Shown here: piece by piece, positions 17,777-26,415 of the stretch | Layout: the number at the start of each line of letters is the position of its first letter | Position numbering within the stretch: position 1 is the stretch's first letter | Source of the DNA: Dechloromonas sp. | Lineage (GTDB): Bacteria > Pseudomonadota > Gammaproteobacteria > Burkholderiales > Rhodocyclaceae | Assembly: GCA_016790815.1 (NCBI GenBank) | Contig: JAEUOG010000064.1 | Location: 1-64,000 of the forward strand | Length of the DNA stretch: 64,000 nucleotides | Reading direction: 5' to 3' | Made by a program: the position numbers and the translations under genes | The notes under the pieces: generated by a model | Told to the model about the DNA's origin: nothing | The model's database searches: none | What the model saw: only the letters and a program-made list of their open reading frames with translations

Positions 17777-18732
17777 TGCTGCGCATCGTCCAGCTCGAAG
17801 GCGAATCGCTGATCGCCGATGTCCGGCGCCCGGCCTTTGCGCACGACTGGGTCGAGCATGCCAAAACGGCGCCAGCAGAGGTTGTCGAGCGCCTGGCCGG
17901 GGCGGCGATTGCCATTATCAACAAGGTGGCCATCGACGCTGCTGCGGTCAACGCCCTGCCCAAGCTGAAAATGATCGCTGTGTCGGCCACCGGAACCAAC
18001 AACGTCGATCTCGACGCCTGCCGGGCGCGCGGTATTGTTGTTTCCAATATTCGCGGCTACGCCGTGCATACCGTTCCCGAACACGTCATGGCGCTGTTGC
18101 TCGCGCTGTCGCGCAATCTCGTGGCCTGGCGCGAGACGCTGCTCGCTGGTGGCTGGCAGCGCTCCGACCAATTCTGCCTGTTCGACCACCCGATACGCGA
18201 CCTGCACGGTGCGACGCTCGGCCTGATTGGCGGCGGTACGCTGGGCAACGGCGTGGCACGACTGGCCGAGGCTTTCGGCATGCGCGTGCTGCGCGCCGAG
18301 CGTAAGGGCGCGGCGATCGTTCGTCCCGGCTACACGGCCTTTGACACGGCGCTGGCCGAGGCCGACGCGATCAGCCTGCATTGCCCGCTGACAGCAGAAA
18401 CGAAAGACATGATCGGCGAGCCGGAGCTGCGCGCCATGAAGCGTTCGGCCCTGCTCATCAACACGGCGCGCGGCGGCCTCGTCAATGAAGCGGCGCTGGT
18501 CCGGGCGCTCAAGGAGGGCTGGATTGCCGGTGCAGGATTCGATGTGATCACGGCCGAGCCACCGCCGGCCGAGCATCCGATGGTCGATGAAGCCCTGCTC
18601 GCGCTCCCCAATTTTCTGCTTACCCCGCACGTTGCGTGGTCGAGCCGGCCGGCCATGCAGACGCTGGCCAACCAGCTCATTGCCAACATCGAAGCCTTCG
18701 TCGCCGGGGCGCCGCAGAACCGCGTGGCATGA
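17776..18732 (+). CDS. D-2-hydroxyacid dehydrogenase (NAD-dependent family)
   Basis: A 318-residue member of the D-isomer-specific 2-hydroxyacid dehydrogenase family. It has the Rossmann loop LIGGGTLGNGVA, and the catalytic triad Arg in NTARGGLVNE, Glu in DVITAEPP and His in LLTPHVAWSS. SATGTNNVDLDAC is the usual substrate-side motif. Substrate (pyruvate, hydroxypyruvate, glyoxylate) cannot be read from sequence; similarity of layout suggests a glycerate or hydroxypyruvate type. It lies between lutB and lutC with overlaps at both ends (TGATG and ATGA), so it is translated with the lactate complex. Confidence 0.88.
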   Translation: MLRIVQLEGESLIADVRRPAFAHDWVEHAKTAPAEVVERLAGAAIAIINKVAIDAAAVNALPKLKMIAVSATGTNNVDLDACRARGIVVSNIRGYAVHTVPEHVMALLLALSRNLVAWRETLLAGGWQRSDQFCLFDHPIRDLHGATLGLIGGGTLGNGVARLAEAFGMRVLRAERKGAAIVRPGYTAFDTALAEADAISLHCPLTAETKDMIGEPELRAMKRSALLINTARGGLVNEAALVRALKEGWIAGAGFDVITAEPPPAEHPMVDEALLALPNFLLTPHVAWSSRPAMQTLANQLIANIEAFVAGAPQNRVA

Positions 18733-19385
18733 GCGCGAAGGACGAGATACTCGGGAGGGTTCGGCGCGGGGTCGGCAAGGATGACTTTGCCGGGCGCAAG
18801 GCGGCGGCATTGGAATCGCTGACCGGACCGCAGCGCGGACCCCAGCCGACGATGGCCGCTGATCTAGTCGGCCGCTTCCGCGCCAAGGCCGAATACCTGT
18901 CGAGCACCGTTGCATCGGTCGCCAAACTGGCCGAAGTGCCTGCTGCGGTGGCTGCCTACTTGTCGGCGAACGGGCTCGCTGCCGAAGCGGTGGCCACGCC
19001 CGATGTCGGCGGCCTAGACTGGGCCGGCAGTGGCGTCGATGTCGCCGCGCGTGCTGCGGTCGACGCTGATAAAACGGGCATTTCCGGCTGCTTCTGCGCC
19101 ATCGCCGAAACCGGCACGCTCATGCTGCTCTCGGGCCCGCAAACGCCGGCCACGGTCAGCCTGCTGCCCGAAACGCACATCGCGCTAGTCGATGTGTCGC
19201 GCATCGTGGCGACCATGGAGGATGCCTTCGCGCTGCTCCGCGCCGAACATGGCAGTTTGCCGCGGGCCGTCAATTTCATCTCCGGGCCATCGCGCACCGG
19301 CGACATCGAGCAAACCATCGTCCTCGGCGCCCACGGGCCGTGCCGGGTACATCTCATCCTGATCGGGACCGGCTCCTTGCCATGA
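18729..19385 (+). CDS. lutC: L-lactate utilisation protein LutC (LldG/YkgG)
   Basis: LUD-domain subunit of the lactate oxidation complex, 218 residues. ATG 18729 (MSAKDEILGRVRRG) overlaps the stop of the preceding dehydrogenase by four bases (ATGA). The in-frame sequence before it overlaps that gene and is spurious. CAIAETGTLML and INFISGPSRTGDIEQT, with LGAHGPCRVHLILIG at the end, are typical LutC motifs. Separation of lutB and lutC by two extra genes differs from the contiguous lutABC order of Bacillus and E. coli. Confidence 0.9.
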   Translation: MSAKDEILGRVRRGVGKDDFAGRKAAALESLTGPQRGPQPTMAADLVGRFRAKAEYLSSTVASVAKLAEVPAAVAAYLSANGLAAEAVATPDVGGLDWAGSGVDVAARAAVDADKTGISGCFCAIAETGTLMLLSGPQTPATVSLLPETHIALVDVSRIVATMEDAFALLRAEHGSLPRAVNFISGPSRTGDIEQTIVLGAHGPCRVHLILIGTGSLP

Positions 19386-19780
19386 TCGAACCAAAGGCGG
19401 AGGGTGCCACCGGTATTTCTGCGAAGACCATCGTGGCCTTGCTGGCGGTGGCGGTCATCCCGCTGGCCGTCATCTACCACTCAGGCAGTGATTCGGTTGC
19501 CACCCGCGAGGCATGGCGCGCCGACTGCCTGGCGTCGGAAAAAGCGAAAATTGAGGTCACAGGCCTGGTCCGCGAGCGCCAGGGCGGTTTTCATCTGGAG
19601 GTCGGCCGCTCATGGCATTACCTTGGCAAAGCGTGCGATGGAAAGAACTTCCGGGGCTGCCTCGAGAGCAATCCGGGAAAAGGGCTGCTCGCGGCCAATG
19701 TCGGCAAGTCGGCCAGTGCCAACTTGTGCGATGGTGAGGTGCTCAGCTATCGGGTGGCCGGCGGCACGTTCTACAAATAA
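19382..19780 (+). CDS. Small membrane-anchored Cys-containing protein of the lut operon
   Basis: I do not recognise this 132-residue protein. An N-terminal hydrophobic segment (IVALLAVAVIPLAVIY, about 17-32) is followed by a likely periplasmic domain with four cysteines: one near 51, two in KACDGKNFRGCLES, and one in ANLCDGE. Two disulfides are possible. ATG 19382 overlaps the lutC stop (ATGA), so it is the last gene of the operon. The longer upstream frame lies inside lutC. Function cannot be assigned. Confidence 0.6.
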   Translation: MIEPKAEGATGISAKTIVALLAVAVIPLAVIYHSGSDSVATREAWRADCLASEKAKIEVTGLVRERQGGFHLEVGRSWHYLGKACDGKNFRGCLESNPGKGLLAANVGKSASANLCDGEVLSYRVAGGTFYK

Positions 19781-19918
19781 GCGAAGGCGGGCCGCCGACT
19801 GTTTGGGCATCGACAGGCTTTGTCGATATCATCGTCACTTGGCTGCGTAGCCAAATCAATCACCTGCCTCACTACCCGCCGATATCCGCCGGGGAGGCTA
19901 CAACGGATCGGAAACATC

Positions 19919-20134
19919 GTGAGCATCACCTTTGCCATTCGCGGCGACTACATTCAACTCGACCAGTTGCTCAAGGCTACCGGCCTTTGTGAATCGGGCG
20001 GCGCAGCCCATGCCGCCATCGCCGAAGGGCGGGTGAAAGTCGATTCCACGGTCGACACGCGAAAACGGGCAAAAATGAAACCGGGACAGGTTGTTTCGTT
20101 TGCCGGCGAAACCATCGAACTGGTCGCCGGCTAG
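19919..20134 (+). CDS. S4-domain RNA-binding protein, YbcJ-like
   Basis: A 71-residue protein that is almost only an S4 domain: ITFAIRGDYIQLDQLLKATG, then SGGAAHAAIAEGRVKVDS, then KMKPGQVVSF. Small S4 proteins of the YbcJ type bind RNA; the target is not known. I chose GTG 19919, which matches the family N-terminus (VSITFAIRG); the in-frame extension upstream lies in a hairpin-containing leader and does not look coding. That leader has two small stems (19809-19827 and 19839-19854). Confidence 0.85.
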   Translation: MSITFAIRGDYIQLDQLLKATGLCESGGAAHAAIAEGRVKVDSTVDTRKRAKMKPGQVVSFAGETIELVAG

Positions 20135-20141
20135 GTCGGCG

Positions 20142-20363
20142 CTAGCCGTTTCCTTCGGCGTCGTGCTCCGCGCGTTTTGGCCCGCCGAAATAGTGTTCCC
20201 ATTCATCCGCTGAAATGTCGTGTTCCACAATGCAGGGAATGCGCCGTTCGGGTCGCCGCCGGCGTTCCTTCCAGCCAAGTGGTGGCCCGAGTTCTTCCTC
20301 GCGCCGATCGCAGCAGGCGCGGCGTTCGCGAAGGCCATTCCGCGCGCGGTCAGTTCGTATCAT
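20142..20363 (-). CDS. Small Arg-rich hypothetical protein
   Basis: 73 residues rich in Arg and Glu. Two halves are visible: a basic part with DRREEELGPPLGW and ERRRRPERRIP, and an acidic tail with EHDISADEWEHYFGG. The pattern of repeated xRR followed by a short DEW...YFG segment resembles small uncharacterised proteins I associate with Rhodocyclales genomes, so I think it is real, but there is no good ribosome binding site before ATG 20363. No function is assigned. It converges on the S4-protein gene. Confidence 0.4.
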   Translation of the reverse strand: MIRTDRARNGLRERRACCDRREEELGPPLGWKERRRRPERRIPCIVEHDISADEWEHYFGGPKRAEHDAEGNG

Positions 20364-20642
20364 CAGTCAGTACAGCGTAGTTTTCATCACCCATTGCTGG
20401 GGGGATTCCTCGAGGCTATTTCCGGCAAGGGGTTCCGTGCCGGGGCAGAAATATGCGCCGCGCATTGCCTGCGGTCAACCCGGTATTGCGTTAAATTTTG
20501 TACGGCGCGGCAAGCAGATCATCCGACAAGGTCTATCGCGTGGCGACGGTCCACACCAATGGTGTTCCGTCACGCCGGATGTCCAAGGTGTGCCCGGCTC
20601 CCGCATGTGCGGGAGCGACGGCTGGTGGTTGATGCGCCGGGC

Positions 20643-21197
20643 TTAATCCAGCCAGCGAATCGGCGAGGCAAGTTCCGGGTGTTTGCCCTGCCGACCTTCG
20701 TAATGCGCGGCGATGGTGGCAATGTCGCTGGCCGGATCTCCGGTCAGCGTCAGGTAGGTGAGGATGCCGGCTTCGCGTCGTTCGTAATCGACGAAGGCCA
20801 GTGCAACCGGCACCTTGGCGGCGAGCGCAATGCGGTAGAAACCGCTTTTCCAGCCCTTGGTCAGGCTGCGCGTACCCTCCGGTGCGATGACGAGCAGGAA
20901 ATCCGGCCGGCTGGCGAATTCGGCGGCCATTTGCGCAACGAAACCATGTGGGGCGCTACGGTCGATGGGGATGCCGCCGAGTCGCCGCATGATGCCGCCG
21001 ATCGGCCTGCGGAACAGGGTGTCCTTGCCCACCCAGCGCGCATCGAGGCCGAGCGCCAGTTTGACGAGCAGGGCGTAAACGCCATCCCAGTTGGAGGTGT
21101 GCGGGTAGCCGACGAGGACGGCCTTGGCCGGGCGTTCCAGCGGCTCGACCAGCGTCCAGCCGAGGAGCGCGAGCAGCCGGCGTGACAGTGTTTTCAT
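20643..21197 (-). CDS. Lysophospholipid acyltransferase family protein (PlsC-like)
   Basis: A 1-acylglycerol-3-phosphate acyltransferase-like protein of 184 residues. The acceptor box is atypical: YPHTSNWDGVY near residue 30 has the HxxxxD spacing (H...D). The second conserved block is IAPEGTRSLTKGWKSGF. These proteins acylate lysophospholipids at the membrane. Two adjacent ATGs occur (21200 and 21197); AGGA is better spaced for the second. It sits downstream of the Pit phosphate transporter pair and may be cotranscribed with it. Confidence 0.82.
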   Translation of the reverse strand: MKTLSRRLLALLGWTLVEPLERPAKAVLVGYPHTSNWDGVYALLVKLALGLDARWVGKDTLFRRPIGGIMRRLGGIPIDRSAPHGFVAQMAAEFASRPDFLLVIAPEGTRSLTKGWKSGFYRIALAAKVPVALAFVDYERREAGILTYLTLTGDPASDIATIAAHYEGRQGKHPELASPIRWLD

Positions 21198-21222
21198 CAT
21201 GTTCCTGGCTTGTTTCCGGGGC

Positions 21223-21867
21223 TCACGACATCTTGACCACGATGTCGTGCAACGTGTTGGCGCAATTGGCCATGCGGTCGGCGGCATTGGACAGGTGGCG
21301 GTAGATTTCGCGCCGCTTGAACATATGGATGTAGTCGTCGCCAACGAAGAGTTCGGCAATGGCCCGGCGGTAGTTCTTTTCGACGCGGCGTTCGGCCTTG
21401 CGGGCGGCATCGGCGTCGGCGGCGGCAGCCTTCGGCTCCTTGGCCAGTCGCCCGAAGCCTTGTGCCAGCGCGTCGGCACCGAGCTTGATGTGCATGGCCA
21501 TTTCGAGACAATGCTTGTCGGGAGACAAAGCGAGTACTTCCATTTCGCTGACCGTGGTCTTGCAGTAATTGACGACTTCGTCGAGGTCGATGATGGCGCG
21601 GTAGAGGTCTTCGCGGTCGATCGGTGTCGAAAAGGCTTCGTTGAGCGTGTGCAGGTTGTGGATCTTGACGCGGTCGGCTTCGTGCTCGTCCTCGCGGATG
21701 AGCTGGCCGACGCTCTGGTCGCCGGTTTCCATGAACTCGACGAGCCGTCCGGTAGTGATCCCGACGTGTTGGCACTGCTCGGCAAGCAATCCGAAAAAGT
21801 CCGGCATTGTTGGAAAAACACGCTCGAACAGGCGGCGGAAGATGGTTGGCTTGATGTCTTCGCTCAT
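21223..21867 (-). CDS. DUF47-family PhoU-like protein, Pit accessory
   Basis: A 214-residue all-helical protein of the DUF47/PhoU-like family. It starts MSEDIKPTIFRRLFERVFP and contains REDEHEADRVKIHNL, with acidic/His residues typical of the metal sites in PhoU-like folds, and INxxDREDLYRAI-type sequence. DUF47 genes almost always accompany pit transporters and probably modulate them. The ATG overlaps the pit stop (ATGA). Confidence 0.88.
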   Translation of the reverse strand: MSEDIKPTIFRRLFERVFPTMPDFFGLLAEQCQHVGITTGRLVEFMETGDQSVGQLIREDEHEADRVKIHNLHTLNEAFSTPIDREDLYRAIIDLDEVVNYCKTTVSEMEVLALSPDKHCLEMAMHIKLGADALAQGFGRLAKEPKAAAADADAARKAERRVEKNYRRAIAELFVGDDYIHMFKRREIYRHLSNAADRMANCANTLHDIVVKMS

Positions 21868-22907
21868 GGCGTGCCTCCGAGAAAAAGATGAACCAGCGCA
21901 TAGGCCTGAATGGCAATAAGGGCGGCGCCCGGAATGGTGATCAGCCAGGTCATGGCGATATCCTTGGCTTTGGCCCAGCGCACGGCGCGCGGGCGCTCCG
22001 AGGCGCCGATGCCCATGATCGATGTGGCGACGACGTGGGTGGTCGAAACGGGGGCGCCGGCGATCGAGGCAGCCATGATGACGCCGGCCGAGGTCAGTTG
22101 CGAACCGAGTGCATGGACGGGGCGGACGCGGTAGATGGCGAAACCGAGGGTGCGGACGATGCGCCAGCCACCCGACAGGATGCCCAGCGTCATCGCCGTG
22201 GCGCAGGCAAGCATGACCCAGAACGGTACCTCGAAAGTCGGGATGAAGCCGCCGAGCAGCAGCACGAGGGTCAGGATGCCCATGCTTTTTTGCGCATCGT
22301 TGGCGCCGTGCGAGAAGGCCAGGCCGGCGGCGGTGACGTACTGCATCCCGCGCAGTCGGGCATTGGCCGCGGGATTGGCCGCGACCAGCAAGGCGCTGAG
22401 CAGGCGGTGGATCAGGAAACCGACCCAGAAACCGATGAGCGGCGATAGCACCAGCGCGGCGAGCACCTTGACGATGCCCGTCAGCCTCCCCTCGGCCAGT
22501 TCGCCAAAGCCCCAGGCGACATGGTCGGGGCCGACGGCGACCACAACGGCGCCGACCAGCCCGCCAACCAGTGCGTGTGAAGACGACGACGGAATGCCGA
22601 AATACCAGGTGCCGAGGTTCCAGGCGATGGCGCCAATCAGCCCACAAAGCAAAATTGATAGCGACAATATCGGCGCCACACCGTCGAGCGCTACAAATTT
22701 GCCGATGGTATTGGCAACGGCCGTACCGCCGAGCAGTGGCCCCAGAAACTCGAAGGTGCCGACGATGAGCACCGCCTGCGCGGGCGTCATCGCGCGCGAG
22801 GCGATGACGGTGGCGACGATGTTGGCTGCATCATGAAAGCCGTTGGTGTAATCGAACACCAGAACGATGAGAACGGTGGCGACGGCGAGCAGGAACAAGG
22901 TGTCCAT
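21864..22907 (-). CDS. pit: Inorganic phosphate transporter, Pit family
   Basis: A 347-residue inner-membrane transporter with about ten hydrophobic segments. The two family signature repeats are visible: DYTNGFHDAANIVATVI near the N-terminus and SHGANDAQKSMGIL in the second half. PiT proteins take up metal-phosphate driven by the proton gradient. It is the upstream gene of a pair with the DUF47 protein. The promoter should lie in the 134-base divergent region shared with the TDT transporter. Confidence 0.93.
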   Translation of the reverse strand: MDTLFLLAVATVLIVLVFDYTNGFHDAANIVATVIASRAMTPAQAVLIVGTFEFLGPLLGGTAVANTIGKFVALDGVAPILSLSILLCGLIGAIAWNLGTWYFGIPSSSSHALVGGLVGAVVVAVGPDHVAWGFGELAEGRLTGIVKVLAALVLSPLIGFWVGFLIHRLLSALLVAANPAANARLRGMQYVTAAGLAFSHGANDAQKSMGILTLVLLLGGFIPTFEVPFWVMLACATAMTLGILSGGWRIVRTLGFAIYRVRPVHALGSQLTSAGVIMAASIAGAPVSTTHVVATSIMGIGASERPRAVRWAKAKDIAMTWLITIPGAALIAIQAYALVHLFLGGTP

Positions 22908-23041
22908 AGGCGCAGGGCCCTTGTTGTGGCCCGGTCTCCGATTCGTTATAGGTTGTTTGTGGCCAGTATATCGCCGCCGCCGGCCGTTGCTGCGGTCAAC
23001 CGGCTAAAATAAGCAAATTCTGATTCTCTCGAAACGACGCC

Positions 23042-24082
23042 ATGGCTTACCCATCCTTCTCCGACATTTCCCGCAGCTTTGCGCCTGGCTGGTTCGCTGC
23101 CGTGATGGGTACCGGCGTGCTGGCCATGACGACACGCAGCCTTGGCTTGCGCTGGCCTCTGCTGGCTGCTGTGGCGGAGGCGCTCCACTGGTTCAACAGC
23201 GCACTGTTTGTCGTGCTCGCAGTGCCTTGGTTGACCCGCTGGCTGCGGTTCCGGCCGGCAGCGATTCAGACATTGAAGCACCCGATTCAGGCCAGTTTCT
23301 ATCCGACCTTCTCGATTGCACTTCTTGTGCTGGCGGCGCAATGGCTGGTCTTTTCGCCCTGCGTCGAGGTGGCGATCACGCTGTGGTGGTTGGGCGTGCT
23401 CCTGCATTTCGCGTTCAGTTTCGCCGTGCTTTTCCTTGTCTTTCGTGGCGAAGTGGTCGGGCTTGAGCATGTCACGCCGGCCAAGTTCATCCCGGCGGTC
23501 GGCCTCGTCGTCATGCCGCTGGCTGGCGGCCCGCTGCTCGCTCACATGGATGGCGCGCTGCGCGAGTGGGCGCTCACCATCAACATCATCGGTCTGGGGG
23601 CGGGCAGCATGATGTATCTGGGGCTGCTCGGGCTGACCTTGCACCGCCACTATCTGCATAAGCCGGCGCAGGGCATTCTGACGCCGACTGTGTGGATTCA
23701 TCTGGCACCGATCGGGGTCATTCCGGTCAGCCTCATGAACGTGGTCGAGCAGTTGCCGTATCAAGCTGCCCGCGAGGTGGCCACGGTGCTGATGCTGCTT
23801 GTCTGGGGTTTTGGGGTCTGGTGGCTGGTCATGTCCAGCCTGCTGACGCTGGCGGCGCGGCAGGCGGGGCAATTGCCTTTTGCCTTGTCGTGGTGGGGAT
23901 TCACCTTCCCGATAGGTGCCTTCGTTGCCGAAAGCCTGCGGCTGACACAGGTTCTGGGGTGGAGCAGTACCTTCGGGATCGGGGTCGCGGCTTGGCTGCT
24001 GCTCTGCGTTTTCTGGGTAATCACGCTCTACCGGACAGTGCGCGGCGTGACTAGCGGGGCAATTTTCCAGCCGCACCCATGA
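23042..24082 (+). CDS. TDT-family transporter (TehA/SLAC1/Mae1-like)
   Basis: 346 residues with about ten transmembrane helices. The N-terminal FAPGWFAAVMGTGVLAM is characteristic of the tellurite-resistance/dicarboxylate transporter family. Members carry small anions: dicarboxylates, sulfite or chloride. The substrate here cannot be decided from sequence. The stop overlaps the start of the alpha/beta hydrolase (ATGA), so they form a pair. Confidence 0.85.
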   Translation: MAYPSFSDISRSFAPGWFAAVMGTGVLAMTTRSLGLRWPLLAAVAEALHWFNSALFVVLAVPWLTRWLRFRPAAIQTLKHPIQASFYPTFSIALLVLAAQWLVFSPCVEVAITLWWLGVLLHFAFSFAVLFLVFRGEVVGLEHVTPAKFIPAVGLVVMPLAGGPLLAHMDGALREWALTINIIGLGAGSMMYLGLLGLTLHRHYLHKPAQGILTPTVWIHLAPIGVIPVSLMNVVEQLPYQAAREVATVLMLLVWGFGVWWLVMSSLLTLAARQAGQLPFALSWWGFTFPIGAFVAESLRLTQVLGWSSTFGIGVAAWLLLCVFWVITLYRTVRGVTSGAIFQPHP

Positions 24083-24939
24083 GTGCTGGCGCTGCCTGGC
24101 TGCTTGGCGGCGCCCTGCTCGCTGGCGGTGTTGGCGCCCTGAATCATTTCATTCGGCGTGGCCTGGCGGCACCCCGAATCCGCGAGACTGAGCGCCCGGA
24201 TGGCTTGCCATGGCAGGAAGCATCCGTGCCGACGGCCAGTGGCAAAAACCTCCATGGCTGGTTCATTCCGGCCGGTCAGGGGCGGCCCGCCCTGGTCATC
24301 ATGCACGGCTGGGGAGGCAACGCAGGGATGATGCTGCCCTTGGCAGCCCCACTTCACGCCGCCGGGTATTCGTTGTTGTTCGTCGATGCTCGTTGCCATG
24401 GTTTGAGCGACGGCGACAGCTTCGCGTCGCTGCCGCGCTTTGCCGAGGATATTGAAGCCGCGCTGGATTGGCTGGCGAAGCAGCAGGAGGTCGATCCGTC
24501 GGCGCTCGGCGTGATCGGGCATTCGGTCGGGGCTGGGGCAGCGCTGCTCGCCGCGTCGCGTCAGTCCACCATCCGTGCCGTCATCAGCCTGGCCGCCTTT
24601 GCCCATCCGGCAGCCATGATGCGACGCTGGCTGGCGAGCAAAAACATCCCATTCTGGCCGCTTGGCGCGTACATCCTGGCCTATGTGCAGTGGGTGATCG
24701 GCCATCGTTTTGATGCCATCGCGCCGTGCAACACGATTGCGCAGCTTCGCTGCCCGGTGTTGATCGTGCATGGCCTGGAGGATGATATGGTTCCTGTCGA
24801 GGAGGCCCGGCAGATCTTCGCGGCAAGGACGAGCGACGCAGTCGAACTGCTGCTGGTGCCAGGCAGTCATGACGACTACGGGGACATGGCGGAGCAGGTT
24901 GGCTTGCTCAGCGCGTTTCTTGATCGCGCGTTTCGGTAA
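24079..24939 (+). CDS. Alpha/beta hydrolase
   Basis: A 286-residue hydrolase of the peptidase S9/YqiA-like type with an N-terminal hydrophobic stretch (AAWLLGGALLAGGVGAL). The oxyanion region is VIMHGWGGNAGMM. The nucleophile elbow is GHSVGAG, the acid is probably the Asp in HGLEDDMVP and the His the one in VPGSHDDYGDMA. It begins within the stop codon of the TDT transporter. Substrate unknown. Confidence 0.82.
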   Translation: MSAGAAWLLGGALLAGGVGALNHFIRRGLAAPRIRETERPDGLPWQEASVPTASGKNLHGWFIPAGQGRPALVIMHGWGGNAGMMLPLAAPLHAAGYSLLFVDARCHGLSDGDSFASLPRFAEDIEAALDWLAKQQEVDPSALGVIGHSVGAGAALLAASRQSTIRAVISLAAFAHPAAMMRRWLASKNIPFWPLGAYILAYVQWVIGHRFDAIAPCNTIAQLRCPVLIVHGLEDDMVPVEEARQIFAARTSDAVELLLVPGSHDDYGDMAEQVGLLSAFLDRAFR

Positions 24940-24950
24940 CGGGCAGACGA

Positions 24951-24977
24951 AAAAAAGCGGGAGACATGCTCCCGCTT
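24951..24977 (-). terminator. Intrinsic terminator for ccoG (first copy)
   Basis: Stem AAGCGGGAG paired with CTCCCGCTT with loop ACATG. On the minus strand it ends in a run of six or more U. It lies 23 bases past the ccoG stop and also just after the convergent hydrolase. Confidence 0.88.
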
Positions 24978-24999
24978 CGCTCCGAATCTACCCGAGGAT

Positions 25000-26415
25000 T
25001 TACCGGGGCAGCAGGAAAGCGGCTTTTTCGCGAACCTTGATGTCGGGATTGTCCACCGCGACGATCTCGAAGTGAATCTGGTTCGAACCGGTTTTGCCGG
25101 CATCGGGCGGCACTGCGACGACCGTGTTGAACGATTGCAGCGTGGCCGGCGGGACGTCGACTTCAACGTCGCCGGTGATTTCTGCACCGGGCAGGCCGTC
25201 GACCGTGACTCTGTAGCGGTGCGCCTGTTCTTCCGTATTCATGATCTGCAGCATGTAGACGTTCTCGATCCTGCCATCATCGGCTTCGCGGGCCAGCGTT
25301 GAACGGTCACGGATGATGTCGACCTTGAGCGGAATCCGGGACATCAGGAACCAGGCAGACAGTCCGGTGATGAGAAGCAGAATGGCCGTGTAGAGCAGGA
25401 TGCGTGGGCGAACGATGTGGGCAAGGATTTCCTTTTTGCCCATATGCTGTGCCATGGCGTTTTCAGTCGAGTAGCGGACCAGCCCGCGTGGCAGACCAAC
25501 CTTGTCCATGACCTGATCGCAGACGTCGATACAGGCGGCACAGCCGATGCACTCGTATTGCAGGCCCTTGCGGATGTCGATGCCGGTCGGGCAGACAATC
25601 ACGCACTGGTTGCAATCGACGCAGTCGCCGAGCTTCGACGCGTTCGGATCGAGATTTTTCTTGCGTGCCCCGCGCGGTTCGCCGCGTTCCTCGTCGTAGG
25701 TGATGATCATCGTGTCCGGGTCGAACATCACGCTCTGGAAGCGGGCATACGGGCACATGTGCTTGCACACCTGCTCCCGCATGAAGCCGGCCATGAGGAT
25801 CGTGAAGCCGCCGTAGAAGAAGATCCAGAAGGTTTCCCAGGGGCCAAGCTGGCCGGTGAGGACGTTGTTGATCAGTTCCTTGACCGGGGTGAAGTAGCCG
25901 ACCAGCGTAAAGCCCGTCCACAGGCCGACGATGCCCCAGAGCAGGTGCTTGGTTGCCTTGATGCGGAACTTGCGCGCATCCATCGGCGCCTTGTCGAGCT
26001 TGAGTCGGGCGTTGCGGTCGCCCTCGACCCAGTTCTCGATCCACATGAATATCTGCGTGTAAACCGTCTGCGGGCAGGCGTAGCCGCAAAATAGTCGCCC
26101 GGCAACGGCGGTCACGAGAAACAGCGCGTAGGCGGAAACGATCAGCAAAGCCGCGAGGTAAATAACGTCCTGCGGCCAGAATACCACTCCGAAAATGTAG
26201 AACTTGCGTTCGACGAGGTGCAGAAGAATCGCCTGCCGGTCGTTCCAGGTAAGCCACAGGCCGCCGTAAAACAGCAGCTGAGTGAATACGACCAAGGCAA
26301 CCCGCCAGTTGTCGAAATAGCCACGAGCACGTTTGGCGTATATGACTTTGTGTTTTTCGTAGAACGAAACCTTGGCCGTTGTGGGTCCTTCTGTTTTTTC
26401 CGGAGGCTGATTCAT
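25000..26415 (-). CDS. ccoG: Cytochrome c oxidase accessory protein CcoG (first copy)
   Basis: A 471-residue membrane iron-sulfur protein of the CcoG/FixG/RdxA family, which works in cbb3 oxidase assembly (CcoG is reported to be a cupric reductase). It has about five transmembrane segments, the CGYACPQTVY motif, two ferredoxin-type sites (CVDCNQCVIVCPTG and CIGCAACIDVCD) and a C-terminal periplasmic immunoglobulin-like domain. It stands alone, about 12 kb from the ccoG copy inside the cbb3 locus, and is divergent from a sigma-54 regulator. The two proteins are similar over nearly the whole length. Confidence 0.9.
   Translation of the reverse strand: MNQPPEKTEGPTTAKVSFYEKHKVIYAKRARGYFDNWRVALVVFTQLLFYGGLWLTWNDRQAILLHLVERKFYIFGVVFWPQDVIYLAALLIVSAYALFLVTAVAGRLFCGYACPQTVYTQIFMWIENWVEGDRNARLKLDKAPMDARKFRIKATKHLLWGIVGLWTGFTLVGYFTPVKELINNVLTGQLGPWETFWIFFYGGFTILMAGFMREQVCKHMCPYARFQSVMFDPDTMIITYDEERGEPRGARKKNLDPNASKLGDCVDCNQCVIVCPTGIDIRKGLQYECIGCAACIDVCDQVMDKVGLPRGLVRYSTENAMAQHMGKKEILAHIVRPRILLYTAILLLITGLSAWFLMSRIPLKVDIIRDRSTLAREADDGRIENVYMLQIMNTEEQAHRYRVTVDGLPGAEITGDVEVDVPPATLQSFNTVVAVPPDAGKTGSNQIHFEIVAVDNPDIKVREKAAFLLPR

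Noticed and set aside
17572..18915. 447-residue frame opposite the lut operon
   Set aside because: Antisense shadow spanning three well-supported genes.
22946..24076. 376-residue frame opposite the TDT transporter
   Set aside because: Antisense shadow; very rich in Arg, His and Gln.
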